DNA from: Gp6-AA40 sp036742665
GTDB lineage: Bacteria; Acidobacteriota; Vicinamibacteria; Vicinamibacterales; UBA2999
Direction: 5' to 3'
Assembly (NCBI GenBank): GCA_036742665.1
Contig: DAINQP010000001.1
Coordinates: 1-64,000 of the forward strand
Length of the DNA stretch: 64,000 nt
Every line of letters begins with the position of its first letter. Within the stretch, counting starts at the first letter, position 1. A program made the translations under genes and the position numbers. The notes beneath the pieces are model-generated. The model was given only the letters and a program-made list of their open reading frames with translations. It was not told where the DNA came from and made no database searches. This document shows positions 40,492 through 48,770 of the stretch, piece by piece.

Positions 40492-41645
40492 TTCCAGAAC
40501 TCGAGGAGTCCGCCGTCGAACCAGTCCCACAGGAAATACGTGAGCACTTGTGGCTTGCGCTCGTCCCGTTCGTTCATCGGGACGCGTACGCCGACGCTGA
40601 ACAGGATGTGCTGCAACTTGCTCAGCGAAATCTGCATCTGGGGAACGAGATCCCATTCAGTGGGGCTGCGCTCCGGCTTCGCGGCGAGCACTTCGAGCAT
40701 CGGTGTCCAGGCGCGTCCGAATCCTCGATCCTGCGTGACGGTGTATCCGAGAGCAGTGCGCACGAAGCCCTCGTTCTGACCACGCGTTCGATTCAATGCG
40801 ACCTCATAGCCGACGTGCGTCTGCACGAAGGCACTCGTGCCGACCATCTGCCCCCACATCGCAAACGGCTCGACGATCGTGAAGCCGTTGCCGAAGCCAA
40901 GTTCCTCTTTGCCTGTCGGCACGGTGACAGCGCCGCCGGCGGCAAAGATGCTGCCGCGATCGAAGCGGGCGTAGAGCGTTCGGCGCAGCGCGAGCTCGAC
41001 ATCGCCAAGCCCGCCAGTCCATGCACTGCCCGGTTCGGCCTGCTGCACTCCGAACGGCGCCTTGACCTCGTACTGCCAGCGCGCGCCGATGCGGTGCTCG
41101 TAGACGAGCTCATTCATCACGCCCTGCGCACCTGAGGTGGTCACGCCGGTGGTCCAGACAGTCTCGTTTTCAGGAAAGGCTTTCTCGGTGAACAAGGCCC
41201 GCGGCAGGTTCAGGTCGCCGCGCGGCCAGGCCGGATCGTCGCAGAAGGTCCACAGATATCTGACGGCCCGCTCGATCTGATCGTCCGACAGCGCGTCGCC
41301 GAATGCCGGCATGCGACGATCCAGCGCGCGCACGGGACCGCCACGATGCGCCACGGCCATCCAGTCGCCTAGTGGCTCGACGGTGTTGGTCGCGCAGTCA
41401 GTGAAGTCGGGAAAGCCGTGACCGTTGACAAGCGGCAGGTCGAAGCCGACAACGGCCGACGGCGAGCCCTTGCCGTCCATGCCGTGGCACGTCGCACACG
41501 CCGCGACGAAGATCTGCTCGCCGCTTGCGTTCGCGGGCAGCGCCGCATCAAGCGACGAGGATTGGGCGGCGAGCGCAGGCCCCTGTGCGCTAAACGCGAC
41601 GAGCAGCGCACACACGATGATCGGCAGCGTCGACCGTGCGACCAC
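40488..41645 (-). CDS. Cytochrome c fused to a beta-barrel-like domain
   Basis: The 385-residue precursor has a signal peptide (LPIIVCALLVAFSAQGPALA). One cytochrome c domain carries CATCH near residue 50 and MPAF as the likely Met ligand near 110. A longer C-terminal region of 240 residues is rich in alternating strands (WQYEVKAPFGVQ, DVELALRRTLYARFDRGSIF, GGAVTVPTGKEELGFGNGFTIVEPF). It ends in Phe-Trp-Lys. This resembles the transporter or porin-like barrels seen in oxidised-substrate export. The combination of heme and barrel in one chain is unusual. GTG start. It is cotranscribed with the pentaheme cytochrome, suggesting trans-envelope electron transfer. Confidence 0.75.
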   Translation of the reverse strand: MVARSTLPIIVCALLVAFSAQGPALAAQSSSLDAALPANASGEQIFVAACATCHGMDGKGSPSAVVGFDLPLVNGHGFPDFTDCATNTVEPLGDWMAVAHRGGPVRALDRRMPAFGDALSDDQIERAVRYLWTFCDDPAWPRGDLNLPRALFTEKAFPENETVWTTGVTTSGAQGVMNELVYEHRIGARWQYEVKAPFGVQQAEPGSAWTGGLGDVELALRRTLYARFDRGSIFAAGGAVTVPTGKEELGFGNGFTIVEPFAMWGQMVGTSAFVQTHVGYEVALNRTRGQNEGFVRTALGYTVTQDRGFGRAWTPMLEVLAAKPERSPTEWDLVPQMQISLSKLQHILFSVGVRVPMNERDERKPQVLTYFLWDWFDGGLLEFWK

Positions 41646-41710
41646 GGCCGAACGCTACCAGCAACGATTGTGAACGCGAAGCTTGAGAAAGAATCTGAGA
41701 CTCAAACTCA

Positions 41711-41793
41711 GATTGGTTGGTGGTTAGTGGTGGGTGGTTCGTAGGTAAGAGCTCTGTGATCGCTACCACCAACTACCAGCCACCAACTACTAA
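41711..41793. repeat. Inverted repeat of TTGGTGG/CCACCAA wording
   Basis: A G/T-rich arm (GATTGGTTGGTGGTTAGTGG and following) faces a C/A-rich arm (CTACCACCAACTACCAGCCA and following) that includes the peroxiredoxin stop codon. The arms pair over about 30 nt with some mismatch. It lies after the peroxiredoxin gene and before the cytochrome-barrel gene, all on the minus strand, and is probably a terminator-like dispersed repeat. Confidence 0.7.
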
Positions 41794-42449
41794 CGAGGTT
41801 GAGGCACGATGCGGATGTACGGCAGCGGCGACTTCCATCCATCCGGGTACGCCTTCTTCGCATCCTCGTCCGAGACCGCCGGCAGGATGATCACGTCCTC
41901 ACCCTGTTTCCAGTTCGCCGGCGTCGCCACTTTTTTCGCCGCCGTCAGCCGGCACGAGTCGAGCAGCCGCAGGATCTCGTCGAAGTTGCGTCCCGTGCTC
42001 ATCGGATAGGTCAGCATCGCCTTGATCTTCTTGTCCGGGCCGATGATGAATACCGAGCGCGCGGTCGCATTGTCCGCCGCCGTGCGACCCTCACTGGTAT
42101 CCCCGGCACTTGCCGGCAGCATGTCGTACGCCTTCACGACATTCAGCTGCGGATCGCCGATGAGCGGGTAGTTGACGGCATGCCCTTGCGAGGACTCGAT
42201 GTCCTTCGACCACTTCTGGTGATTGCTGACACCGTCCACACTGATGCCGAGGATCTTGGTGTTCCGCTTGTCGAACTCCGGCTTGATGCGAGCCATGTAG
42301 CCGAGCTCGGTCGTACACACGGGCGTGAAATCCTTTGGATGTGAGAACAGGACCGCCCAGCCATCACCGATCCACTGGTGAAAGTTGATTGTGCCTTCCG
42401 TCGACTCGGCCGTGAAATCCGGCGCGACATCGTTGATTCTCAGCGACAT
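41790..42449 (-). CDS. 1-Cys peroxiredoxin (Prx6 type)
   Basis: This cytosolic peroxidase reduces hydrogen peroxide and organic peroxides. The peroxidatic cysteine is C45 in HPKDFTPVCTTELGY, the Prx6 signature. No resolving Cys is seen in the C-terminal extension; C166 in LLDSCRLTAAKKVATPANW is typical of bacterial Prx6 but is not the resolving residue. Other motifs are AVLFSHPKDFTPVC, LGISVDGVSNHQKW and SVFIIGPDKKIK. The length of 219 residues is normal. It is separately transcribed, with the TPR-hydrolase gene upstream on the same strand. Confidence 0.95.
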   Translation of the reverse strand: MSLRINDVAPDFTAESTEGTINFHQWIGDGWAVLFSHPKDFTPVCTTELGYMARIKPEFDKRNTKILGISVDGVSNHQKWSKDIESSQGHAVNYPLIGDPQLNVVKAYDMLPASAGDTSEGRTAADNATARSVFIIGPDKKIKAMLTYPMSTGRNFDEILRLLDSCRLTAAKKVATPANWKQGEDVIILPAVSDEDAKKAYPDGWKSPLPYIRIVPQPR

Positions 42450-42506
42450 GAACAGCCTCCTCTAATGCCGGTTGCCTGTGCAAACCTGTAGGGTAGCACT
42501 CTCGCG

Positions 42507-45017
42507 TTACGGCGCGTCCGCACTGCGGACGAAGGCCACCACGTCGGCGGCGAATCGTTCGGGCTCTTCCCAATGCGGACAGTGTCCCGTGCCGCTATAA
42601 ACCGTGAGACGCGAGCGCGCAATCGCGCGGTTCAGCCGGTCCTGTTCGGCGCGCGCCGTAAACGCATCGCGGTCGCCCCAGACCAGCAGCGTCGGAACCG
42701 CGACGTCGGTGAGCCGGTCCGAGAAGTCGACCGTCAGATACGGTTCGAGTGCCGCCTTCCACACACGAGCGGGAACCTTCAGGCTCTCGTTCACAATCCG
42801 TTCGAAGAAGTCGGAGGGCACCGGTCTCACCAGCGTGCTTTGCTGAAACTCGCGGACCACTGTCACGTCGAGTGGATCCGTGAACGCGCTCACCGTCTTG
42901 AAGAACTCACGTATCGGCTCATTGTGCGGCGACGGGAAGAATGCCCCTTCGAGCACGAGCGCGCGTGTGCGCGACGGATAGTCGATCGCAAACCGCTGGG
43001 CCACTGTGGATCCCATCGAATGGCCGACGATCACCGCCGACTCGATCCGCATCGTGTCGAGGAACGCGGCCAGGTCAGCCGCAAAGTGCGACGACGTATA
43101 GCCCGTGTCCGGCTTGCCCGAGTCGCCATGTCCGCGGTGTGTCACCGCGAATACGTGGAATGACGAGGGCAGCAGCGGCAGGATGCGGTCATAGGAATGC
43201 CGCGAATCGCTGTAGCCGTGCAGCAGCACCACAGGCGTGCCGCGCGGATCGCCGCGCTCGACATAGTTCAGGCGGACGCCGGTCGGCAGGGTGACATTCC
43301 AATCGTCGCGATCCGCCTTCGCGTCCACGACGCTTCGGCCGGACAAGTCGTTGGTCATGATTCTCGACGAGGTCAGCGTGACGTCGGCGCGCGTCCAGGC
43401 ACGATCGAAGCGCCGCTGAACGTCCGCCGCTTCCTCTCCACGATGTTGCGCGCGCAGACTCTCGCGCAATCCGAACAGCGACCAGCCGTTCTCGCGGAAA
43501 CGCTGCAGGTCTTCGCGATACACGACTTCGGCCTCTACCGCGCGCCCAGTCTCGAGCAGCATCGCGCCGAGGACTTGGCGCGGCGGGTGGTGCCACACCG
43601 GCGGCTCGCTGTACGGCATGCCATCTTCGATAGCCACCGCTTCGCGCAGCACTGCAATGGCGGCGCCGGCATCTCCCCCGCGCAAGGTCAACTCGCCCTC
43701 GAGGATGCGCGACGCGATCTGCAGGTTCGTCAGCAGCGGCAGATCCTTCAGCCTCGTCTCAAACGCCTCGTGCTTCATCGTCGTCTTGACGGCGGTGAGC
43801 TCAGCGCCGGCGCGATCGAGTTGGCCGCGGGCGACGAACGCAAGTCCGCGGCCGTAGTGCCAGATGCCAATGGCATAGGGCTCGTGTGAGGGCGGCTTCG
43901 GCTCGGTCAGCACATCCTGCCAGCGACCGAAGCGCGCGTACGCAAGCATTGGCGTCACCGGGAAATCCGCCGTCCACGACAGCGCTCCCGCATGATGGTG
44001 TGGCACCTTTGCCGCTACCTTGCGCGCGGCGTCAATGGCCACTGCACCGCGGCCTTCCAGCGTCGCGGCCGCCCAGAGGAAGTGCAGGTTGTGCGGGTAG
44101 TAGCTGACCGGATACAGCCCCTGCGCCTGGCACTGTGCGAGGTAGTCCTCGTCGGCCAGAATCGCGCGTTCATTCGCATCGGCGGCATCTGCATATCGAC
44201 CGACCCGAATGTAGATGTGCGCCGGCATGTGGACTACATGGCCGGCCGCCGGCATCAATGAACCCAGTCGATCCGCACTACGCTCGGCACGATCGGGATC
44301 ATTCGACGCCTCGACGAGGTGAATGTGGTAGTGCAGCGCACCGGCGTGATCGGGATAGCGCGCGATCGTGCGCTCGAGCGTGTCGAGAATGCGCGCCGTC
44401 TCCGGCTTCGCCGTGCCATCCTTCTGCCAGTAATCCCATGGCATCGTGTTCATCGCCGCGTCGGCATACAGCGTCTGAACGTCCGGGTCGTCCGGATACT
44501 GCCCTGCCACGTTCTGCATGGCTGCGGCATACGCGCGATCCAGTGCCGGCCGATCGCCCGCACCTTCCGGTGCGTAGCGAGACGCCAGTGCCTCGATCAG
44601 CGACCGCTCGCGGGGAGTGACTCGCGGCGCCGCGGCACGCGCGGCCTGGATCGCTGCGTACGCCGCGCGGCCGCTGTCGGCCGTCATCGGCGCGTTGAGA
44701 TTTGGGCCGAGCGCGAGAGCCTGGCCCCAATACGCCATCGCCAGGGACCGATCGAGCCGCGCGGCCTCACGGAACGCGCGGATCGACTCAGCGTGATTGA
44801 ACGCATACAACAGGCGCATGCCCTGATCGAAGAAGCGCTGGGCGCGCGGCATTGCTGTTGAGACGGGCACGTGCAGCGTCCCCAGGCCGCTCAGCTCGGG
44901 TGCAAGTGCTTCGGTCTCGCGAGCCAGTGGTGCCGGTGCGCCCGCGACGGAGACGCCGCACAACCCGATAGCGGCTACCACGAAGAGCGCTCGCCTCGCC
45001 GAATTCAACGTCAACAT
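42507..45017 (-). CDS. Secreted TPR protein fused to an alpha/beta hydrolase
   Basis: The 836-residue protein has a signal peptide (FVVAAIGLCGVSVAGA). The first 560 residues are helical tetratricopeptide-like repeats: FFDQGMRLLYAFNHAESIRAF, GALHYHIHLVEASNDPDRAE and YADAADANERAILADEDYL. The last 270 residues are an alpha/beta hydrolase: VVLLHGYSDSRHSYDRILPL, THRGHGDSGKPDTGY, GHSMGS with nucleophile S667, LLVWGDRDAFT with acid near D782, and GHCPHW with H812. TPR parts alone and hydrolases alone are common, but this order in one chain is uncommon. The substrate is unknown. It may process an extracellular ester held by the TPR region. Confidence 0.8.
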   Translation of the reverse strand: MLTLNSARRALFVVAAIGLCGVSVAGAPAPLARETEALAPELSGLGTLHVPVSTAMPRAQRFFDQGMRLLYAFNHAESIRAFREAARLDRSLAMAYWGQALALGPNLNAPMTADSGRAAYAAIQAARAAAPRVTPRERSLIEALASRYAPEGAGDRPALDRAYAAAMQNVAGQYPDDPDVQTLYADAAMNTMPWDYWQKDGTAKPETARILDTLERTIARYPDHAGALHYHIHLVEASNDPDRAERSADRLGSLMPAAGHVVHMPAHIYIRVGRYADAADANERAILADEDYLAQCQAQGLYPVSYYPHNLHFLWAAATLEGRGAVAIDAARKVAAKVPHHHAGALSWTADFPVTPMLAYARFGRWQDVLTEPKPPSHEPYAIGIWHYGRGLAFVARGQLDRAGAELTAVKTTMKHEAFETRLKDLPLLTNLQIASRILEGELTLRGGDAGAAIAVLREAVAIEDGMPYSEPPVWHHPPRQVLGAMLLETGRAVEAEVVYREDLQRFRENGWSLFGLRESLRAQHRGEEAADVQRRFDRAWTRADVTLTSSRIMTNDLSGRSVVDAKADRDDWNVTLPTGVRLNYVERGDPRGTPVVLLHGYSDSRHSYDRILPLLPSSFHVFAVTHRGHGDSGKPDTGYTSSHFAADLAAFLDTMRIESAVIVGHSMGSTVAQRFAIDYPSRTRALVLEGAFFPSPHNEPIREFFKTVSAFTDPLDVTVVREFQQSTLVRPVPSDFFERIVNESLKVPARVWKAALEPYLTVDFSDRLTDVAVPTLLVWGDRDAFTARAEQDRLNRAIARSRLTVYSGTGHCPHWEEPERFAADVVAFVRSADAP

Positions 45018-45046
45018 CTCAGTGCTCCCCCGCGCGTGCGCGGCGC

Positions 45047-45676
45047 TTACTTTCGTGCGACCTTTTGGGCCACGGCGATTTGGTTGTCAACGCCGAAGAC
45101 GCCGAACACTTCGCGCGCCCTCACTCCCGCAATCTGCTTGTCCGCGTCGCTATCAACCACGCCGTAGAGCGTCGTCTGTCCATGACGCACGACGATGTGA
45201 ATCGAGTAGAGGCCGAGCGGTTGATACATGAATCCCCAGCGGCGAGCTTCGTGGATCTCGCGACGCACGGTGACGTCGCCACCCGACGCGTACCTCGACA
45301 GAAACGCGTCCGTGTAGATGCGATAGAACGTTGTCCATCGGATGCGCTCATCCTCCTGCGAGGACGGCAGCACCTCGAGCCGATTGGCCACTTCGTCCAC
45401 GCCAGCCGTCCGTTTGGCCGCCGTCTCCGCCGCGTATCGCAGGCTGCCGCTGATCGCGTATCCGTTCAGCGTCACGACACCGCGCTCGATCTGGAACGAC
45501 ATGTAGTCGAACACGCCGTAGTACGGCAGGCGCTCGAGCGCATGCCGCAGCGCGCGAGTCGTCTCCTCGCGGGGTACTGTCTCCGCCGCTGTGCCGGCCG
45601 TCATCAGCACAACACCAGTCAGACCGGCTCCGATCAACAGATCTCGAGTCAGCCGCCTTGCTGCCGTGAATCGCAT
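45047..45676 (-). CDS. Secreted protein with two BON domains
   Basis: The 209-residue protein has a signal peptide (DLLIGAGLTGVVLMTAGTAA). BON domain 1 spans about 35-100, with LRHALERLPYYGVFDYMSFQ, GVVTLNGYAISGSLRYAAE and AGVDEVANRLEVLP. BON domain 2 spans about 110-200, with IHIVVRHGQTTLYGVVDSDA, then VFGVFGVDNQIAV. BON domains bind phospholipids or interact with the envelope and occur in osmotic or membrane stress proteins. A strong site GGAGGT lies 5 nt before ATG at 45676, which overlaps the upstream SnoaL-like stop. Both genes lie downstream of a predicted sigma-54 promoter. Confidence 0.88.
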   Translation of the reverse strand: MRFTAARRLTRDLLIGAGLTGVVLMTAGTAAETVPREETTRALRHALERLPYYGVFDYMSFQIERGVVTLNGYAISGSLRYAAETAAKRTAGVDEVANRLEVLPSSQEDERIRWTTFYRIYTDAFLSRYASGGDVTVRREIHEARRWGFMYQPLGLYSIHIVVRHGQTTLYGVVDSDADKQIAGVRAREVFGVFGVDNQIAVAQKVARK

Positions 45677-46107
45677 CACCGACCTCCTTCTGCACACTTG
45701 ATGGCATGAACGAGCGCGTGATCCTCGCGTGCGGATTCATCCACGACGCAGCCCACACACGGCTCGCCGAGCACCACACGGCCGTCGAGATCGAGCGTGA
45801 CCAGGTCGCAGCCAAACAGGCGCGTCCCGCCAAGGTCGGTCGTGTAGACAATGGTCAGCTCGCGCGTTTCGGGATCCCACGACACGCGCTCCAGTTCGCC
45901 GCGAACGGAATGAATGCCAAAGGGCACGGCGGCCCAGTGGCGCTTGAGCGCCTCGATCCGGTTGTCATGCCAAAGAACGGATTCATGAGATCGAGTGCCG
46001 AACCGGGTGGTGTCGCGATACAGGGCGAGCAACGTCTCGTAGTCGCCTTGGTTCCAACATGACAGCCACAACTCCGCCCACCGGATCGCTTGCCTTCGGG
46101 TGAACAT
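45676..46107 (-). CDS. SnoaL/NTF2-fold protein
   Basis: The 143-residue soluble protein has the NTF2-like cone pattern: FTRRQAIRWAELWLSCWNQG, DYETLLALYRDTTRFGTR, NRIEALKRHWAAVPFG and a beta-sheet end, LTIVYTTDLGGTRLFGCDLV. Such proteins act as small isomerases, cyclases or ligand binders, or have no enzymatic role. Two cysteines near the end (CVGCVV) may bind a metal. It is the first gene of the operon below the sigma-54 promoter and overlaps the BON gene by one base. The function is unknown. Confidence 0.75.
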   Translation of the reverse strand: MFTRRQAIRWAELWLSCWNQGDYETLLALYRDTTRFGTRSHESVLWHDNRIEALKRHWAAVPFGIHSVRGELERVSWDPETRELTIVYTTDLGGTRLFGCDLVTLDLDGRVVLGEPCVGCVVDESAREDHALVHAIKCAEGGR

Positions 46108-46169
46108 GGGCTCTTCTCGCTTTCGTTGCCGCGGTGTCTCGGAGGCCAGGCCCCGGGCCAGCCCCCCAC

Positions 46170-46183
46170 CTGATTCAGGTCAA
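46170..46183 (-). promoter_or_regulatory. FNR/CRP-like palindrome
   Basis: The minus-strand TTGACCTGAATCAG matches the FNR consensus TTGAT-N4-ATCAA at 8 of 10 positions. It lies about 65 nt upstream of the SnoaL-like start and downstream of the sigma-54 site. A role in oxygen or nitric-oxide response is a guess from the motif alone. Confidence 0.35.
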
Positions 46184-46207
46184 GGAATGCGGCACGACAG
46201 AGGGGAC

Positions 46208-46223
46208 AGCGATGTGTGTGCCA
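46208..46223 (-). promoter_or_regulatory. Sigma-54 (RpoN) promoter candidate
   Basis: Reading leftward, TGGCAC-ACACA-TCGCT fits the TGGCAC-N5-TTGCW consensus with one mismatch and perfect spacing between the -24 GG and -12 GC. It sits about 90 nt upstream of the SnoaL-like gene and downstream of a gene for a sigma-54-dependent activator, so the SnoaL-BON operon is a likely target. Confidence 0.6.
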
Positions 46224-46331
46224 GCCGGCAAGTTGTCGGTCGATCAAGCCGGCAAGCCGCGTGAGATCAAGTAATTGGACTAATAAAGGAGGGCGCCGGC
46301 GACGAACGACCGCAACCGATGGCCCTGCGTA

Positions 46332-46357
46332 GATATCACCACCGGTGCCGAGATATC
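46332..46357. promoter_or_regulatory. Candidate activator binding site (enhancer-like palindrome)
   Basis: Two GATATC sequences (46332-46337 and 46352-46357) flank CACCGGTG (46340-46347), itself palindromic. The element lies about 110-150 nt upstream of the sigma-54 promoter and just downstream of the regulator stop codon. This distance is usual for enhancer-like binding sites of sigma-54 activators. It could alternatively be part of a terminator. Confidence 0.4.
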
Positions 46358-46364
46358 AGCACGC

Positions 46365-48740
46365 CTAGTCGTGAATGGGCTGGATGCCGAGCTTTCTCAT
46401 ACGCGACCAGACGGTCGATCGACGCATGCCCAGCAGTTTGGCGGCACCCTGTGGACCGGCCAGCACGCCGCCCGTCTCGGTCAGGGCGCGCAGGATGTGC
46501 TGCCGCTCCACGTCTTCGAGCGTCGGGAATGCGCCGCTGTCGCGCCGGTCGCGGCCAATCGCGCCGAGGTGGGCTTCGAGAATCGTCGGGCCGTCGCAAA
46601 GAATCACCGCGCGTTCGAGCACGTTGGCCAGCTCTCTCACATTGCCGGGCCATTCGTAGGTGGTCAAGCGCGCCATCGCACTGCCGTCGATGCCGCGCAC
46701 CGGTTTGCCCATGCGGCGGGCAAACTCCATAGCGAAGTGCGTCGCCAGGAGCGGCACGTCCGGTTTGCGCTCGCGCAGTGCCGGCAGATGGATCGGAAAG
46801 ATGTTGAGTCGATAGAAGAGGTCCGATCGGAAGCGGCCGCGTGCAACTTCCTCTTCGACATTGCGGTTCGTGGCCGCAATCACTCGCACGTTGACTTTAG
46901 TGGGTCGCGTGCTGCCGAGCCGTTCGAACTCCTGCTCTTGCAGTACGCGCAGCAGTTTCACCTGCACCTCCGCCGATAGCTCCCCGACTTCGTCGAGAAA
47001 GATCGTTCCGTTGTGCGCCAACTCGAAGCGGCCTTTCTTCTGCTGGACCGCGCCGGTGAACGCGCCACGCTCGTGACCAAACAGTTCGCTCTCGGCCAGG
47101 CTCGCCGGCAACGCCGCGCAGTTCACTTTGACCATCACGCCGTGCCGCCGGCGACTGAGATTGTGAATGGCTCGCGCCGTCAATTCTTTTCCGGTTCCGG
47201 TCTCGCCGAGCACGAGCACCGTGGACTCGGTGTTGGCCACCATCCCGATCGCCTTGAACACCTTGCGCATCGCCGGTGATTCGCCAACAACCTCGCCATA
47301 GCTGCGCTCCACGCTGATCTCTTCGCGCAGGTAGATGTTCTGCGATTCGAGCTCCTCGGCGCGTTTGCGATCGGTGACGTCTCGAGCGATGAAGGCCACG
47401 GCGGGGTGGCCATCCACCAGGACTCCGAGCAGTCCGGTGCGTCCTTCGAACCACCGCTCTCCAGCCAGTACGTGCAGCGAGTACTCCAAGGTCTGGCTGG
47501 TCCGCGCTTCGAGTGTCTGCTGCACCAGACGGAGATGTGCGTCCGCGATCGGCGCGGGCAGGATGTCGTGAAAACGCTGGCCCTTCATCTCTTCGGCCGC
47601 GCGATACAGCAGATCCTCACGCGACGTCAGGATCTCGACGTACCGGCCTTCGCCGTTGACGACGAAGACCAGGTCGGGAAGCGCGTTGAGGATGGCGGCC
47701 AGACGGTTCTCGCTGCGTTCGAGATCCGCGGTGCGCGCCATGACGCGATCCTCGAGCTCATTGGCATAGCGCTCCACTCGTTCACGAAGCTGTGCCTGAC
47801 GGATCGCCACGGCAAGCGTGCTGGCCACTTCCTGCGCGATCTCGATGGAGCGTCGATCGAAGGTGTGCTCATCTGACGAGGTCACGTTCAGCACGCCGAT
47901 CAAATCGGCGTCGGCGAGCAGCGGCACGTGCATCGTTGACGAGCGGCTGGCCACCAGCGTGTCGCTCAGATGATGCGGCGGGCCGAGACTGCGCAAGCTC
48001 CCGACCAGCCCCGCCTGCAGCTCCTCGCGCACGCCAAAGGCTTCGATCGGCACGACCGCGCCATCAATCGGCTGCACCTCTCCCGCGGCGTCCCCGGGGG
48101 CCCACGAGGCGATGATCGTCCCCGTGCCGCGCGGGAGGTCGAACACGGCGACGCTGGCGCGGCTGCACGGAATCAGCTCCTGCAGGTGGCGCAATGTCGC
48201 TTCGGCGATTTGTTGCGGCGACCGCGTGCCGAGGATGTCGAGGTGGATGTCGTGGAGTACCTGCAGGCGCCGATTGTATTGGCGCAGCGCCTGGCTGGCT
48301 CGCTCACGTTCCGTGACGTCGCGCTGAATACCGAAATGGCCGGTAATCCGGCCGGCCGCATCGTAGAAACAGAGGTAGTCGCCCTCGATCCTGATCGGCG
48401 TTCCGTCCACTCGCCGTTCGTCGGTCTCGACGTGCAGGCGACCGCGGTCGAAAAATTCGCGCCACACGCGACGGCCATGTGCCAGATCGTGGCGAAAGAG
48501 ATCTTTGGGCGTCGTCCCCAGAAACGACTCGCGCGTCGCGCCGTACTGCGCGAGCATCGCGTCATTCACTTTTGTCACGCGCTGGTGCTCGAAGACGTAG
48601 TCGAGCACGCGCTCCTTGTCGACCGAGTCGTCCCATACCACGGGCTCATCGATCATCATGAAGAAGAAGCCGTCGAGCGACTGCGAAAAGAAGAGCTCGA
48701 GGCGATCGTCCGCGTTCATCGTCATCGCGTGAGCGCCCAT
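46365..48740 (-). CDS. Sigma-54-dependent transcriptional regulator with PAS and GAF sensor domains
   Basis: The 791-residue protein has a PAS domain (about 20-150, ending HFGIQRDVTERERASQ), a GAF domain (about 165-330), a second PAS (about 355-465), the AAA+ sigma-54 activator core and a Fis-type HTH. Core motifs are Walker A GETGTGKE near 508, the intact sigma-54 contact loop GAFTGA near 557, IFLDEVGELS, FRSDLFYRLNIFPI and EWPGNVRELANVLERAV. The HTH region is AAKLLGMRRSTVWSRMRKLG. It activates RpoN promoters in response to signals sensed by PAS/GAF. ATG at 48740 is used; 48725 and 48719 are alternatives. The downstream operon is the likely target. Confidence 0.93.
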   Translation of the reverse strand: MGAHAMTMNADDRLELFFSQSLDGFFFMMIDEPVVWDDSVDKERVLDYVFEHQRVTKVNDAMLAQYGATRESFLGTTPKDLFRHDLAHGRRVWREFFDRGRLHVETDERRVDGTPIRIEGDYLCFYDAAGRITGHFGIQRDVTERERASQALRQYNRRLQVLHDIHLDILGTRSPQQIAEATLRHLQELIPCSRASVAVFDLPRGTGTIIASWAPGDAAGEVQPIDGAVVPIEAFGVREELQAGLVGSLRSLGPPHHLSDTLVASRSSTMHVPLLADADLIGVLNVTSSDEHTFDRRSIEIAQEVASTLAVAIRQAQLRERVERYANELEDRVMARTADLERSENRLAAILNALPDLVFVVNGEGRYVEILTSREDLLYRAAEEMKGQRFHDILPAPIADAHLRLVQQTLEARTSQTLEYSLHVLAGERWFEGRTGLLGVLVDGHPAVAFIARDVTDRKRAEELESQNIYLREEISVERSYGEVVGESPAMRKVFKAIGMVANTESTVLVLGETGTGKELTARAIHNLSRRRHGVMVKVNCAALPASLAESELFGHERGAFTGAVQQKKGRFELAHNGTIFLDEVGELSAEVQVKLLRVLQEQEFERLGSTRPTKVNVRVIAATNRNVEEEVARGRFRSDLFYRLNIFPIHLPALRERKPDVPLLATHFAMEFARRMGKPVRGIDGSAMARLTTYEWPGNVRELANVLERAVILCDGPTILEAHLGAIGRDRRDSGAFPTLEDVERQHILRALTETGGVLAGPQGAAKLLGMRRSTVWSRMRKLGIQPIHD

Positions 48741-48770
48741 AGTATGACCGTTTACAATGGACCGGTGGCG

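Noticed and set aside
47970..48770. Long upstream extension of the TPR/DUF2914 frame
   Set aside because: It overlaps the GAF/PAS coding region of the sigma-54 regulator. The TPR protein begins at ATG 48771 (or 48744).
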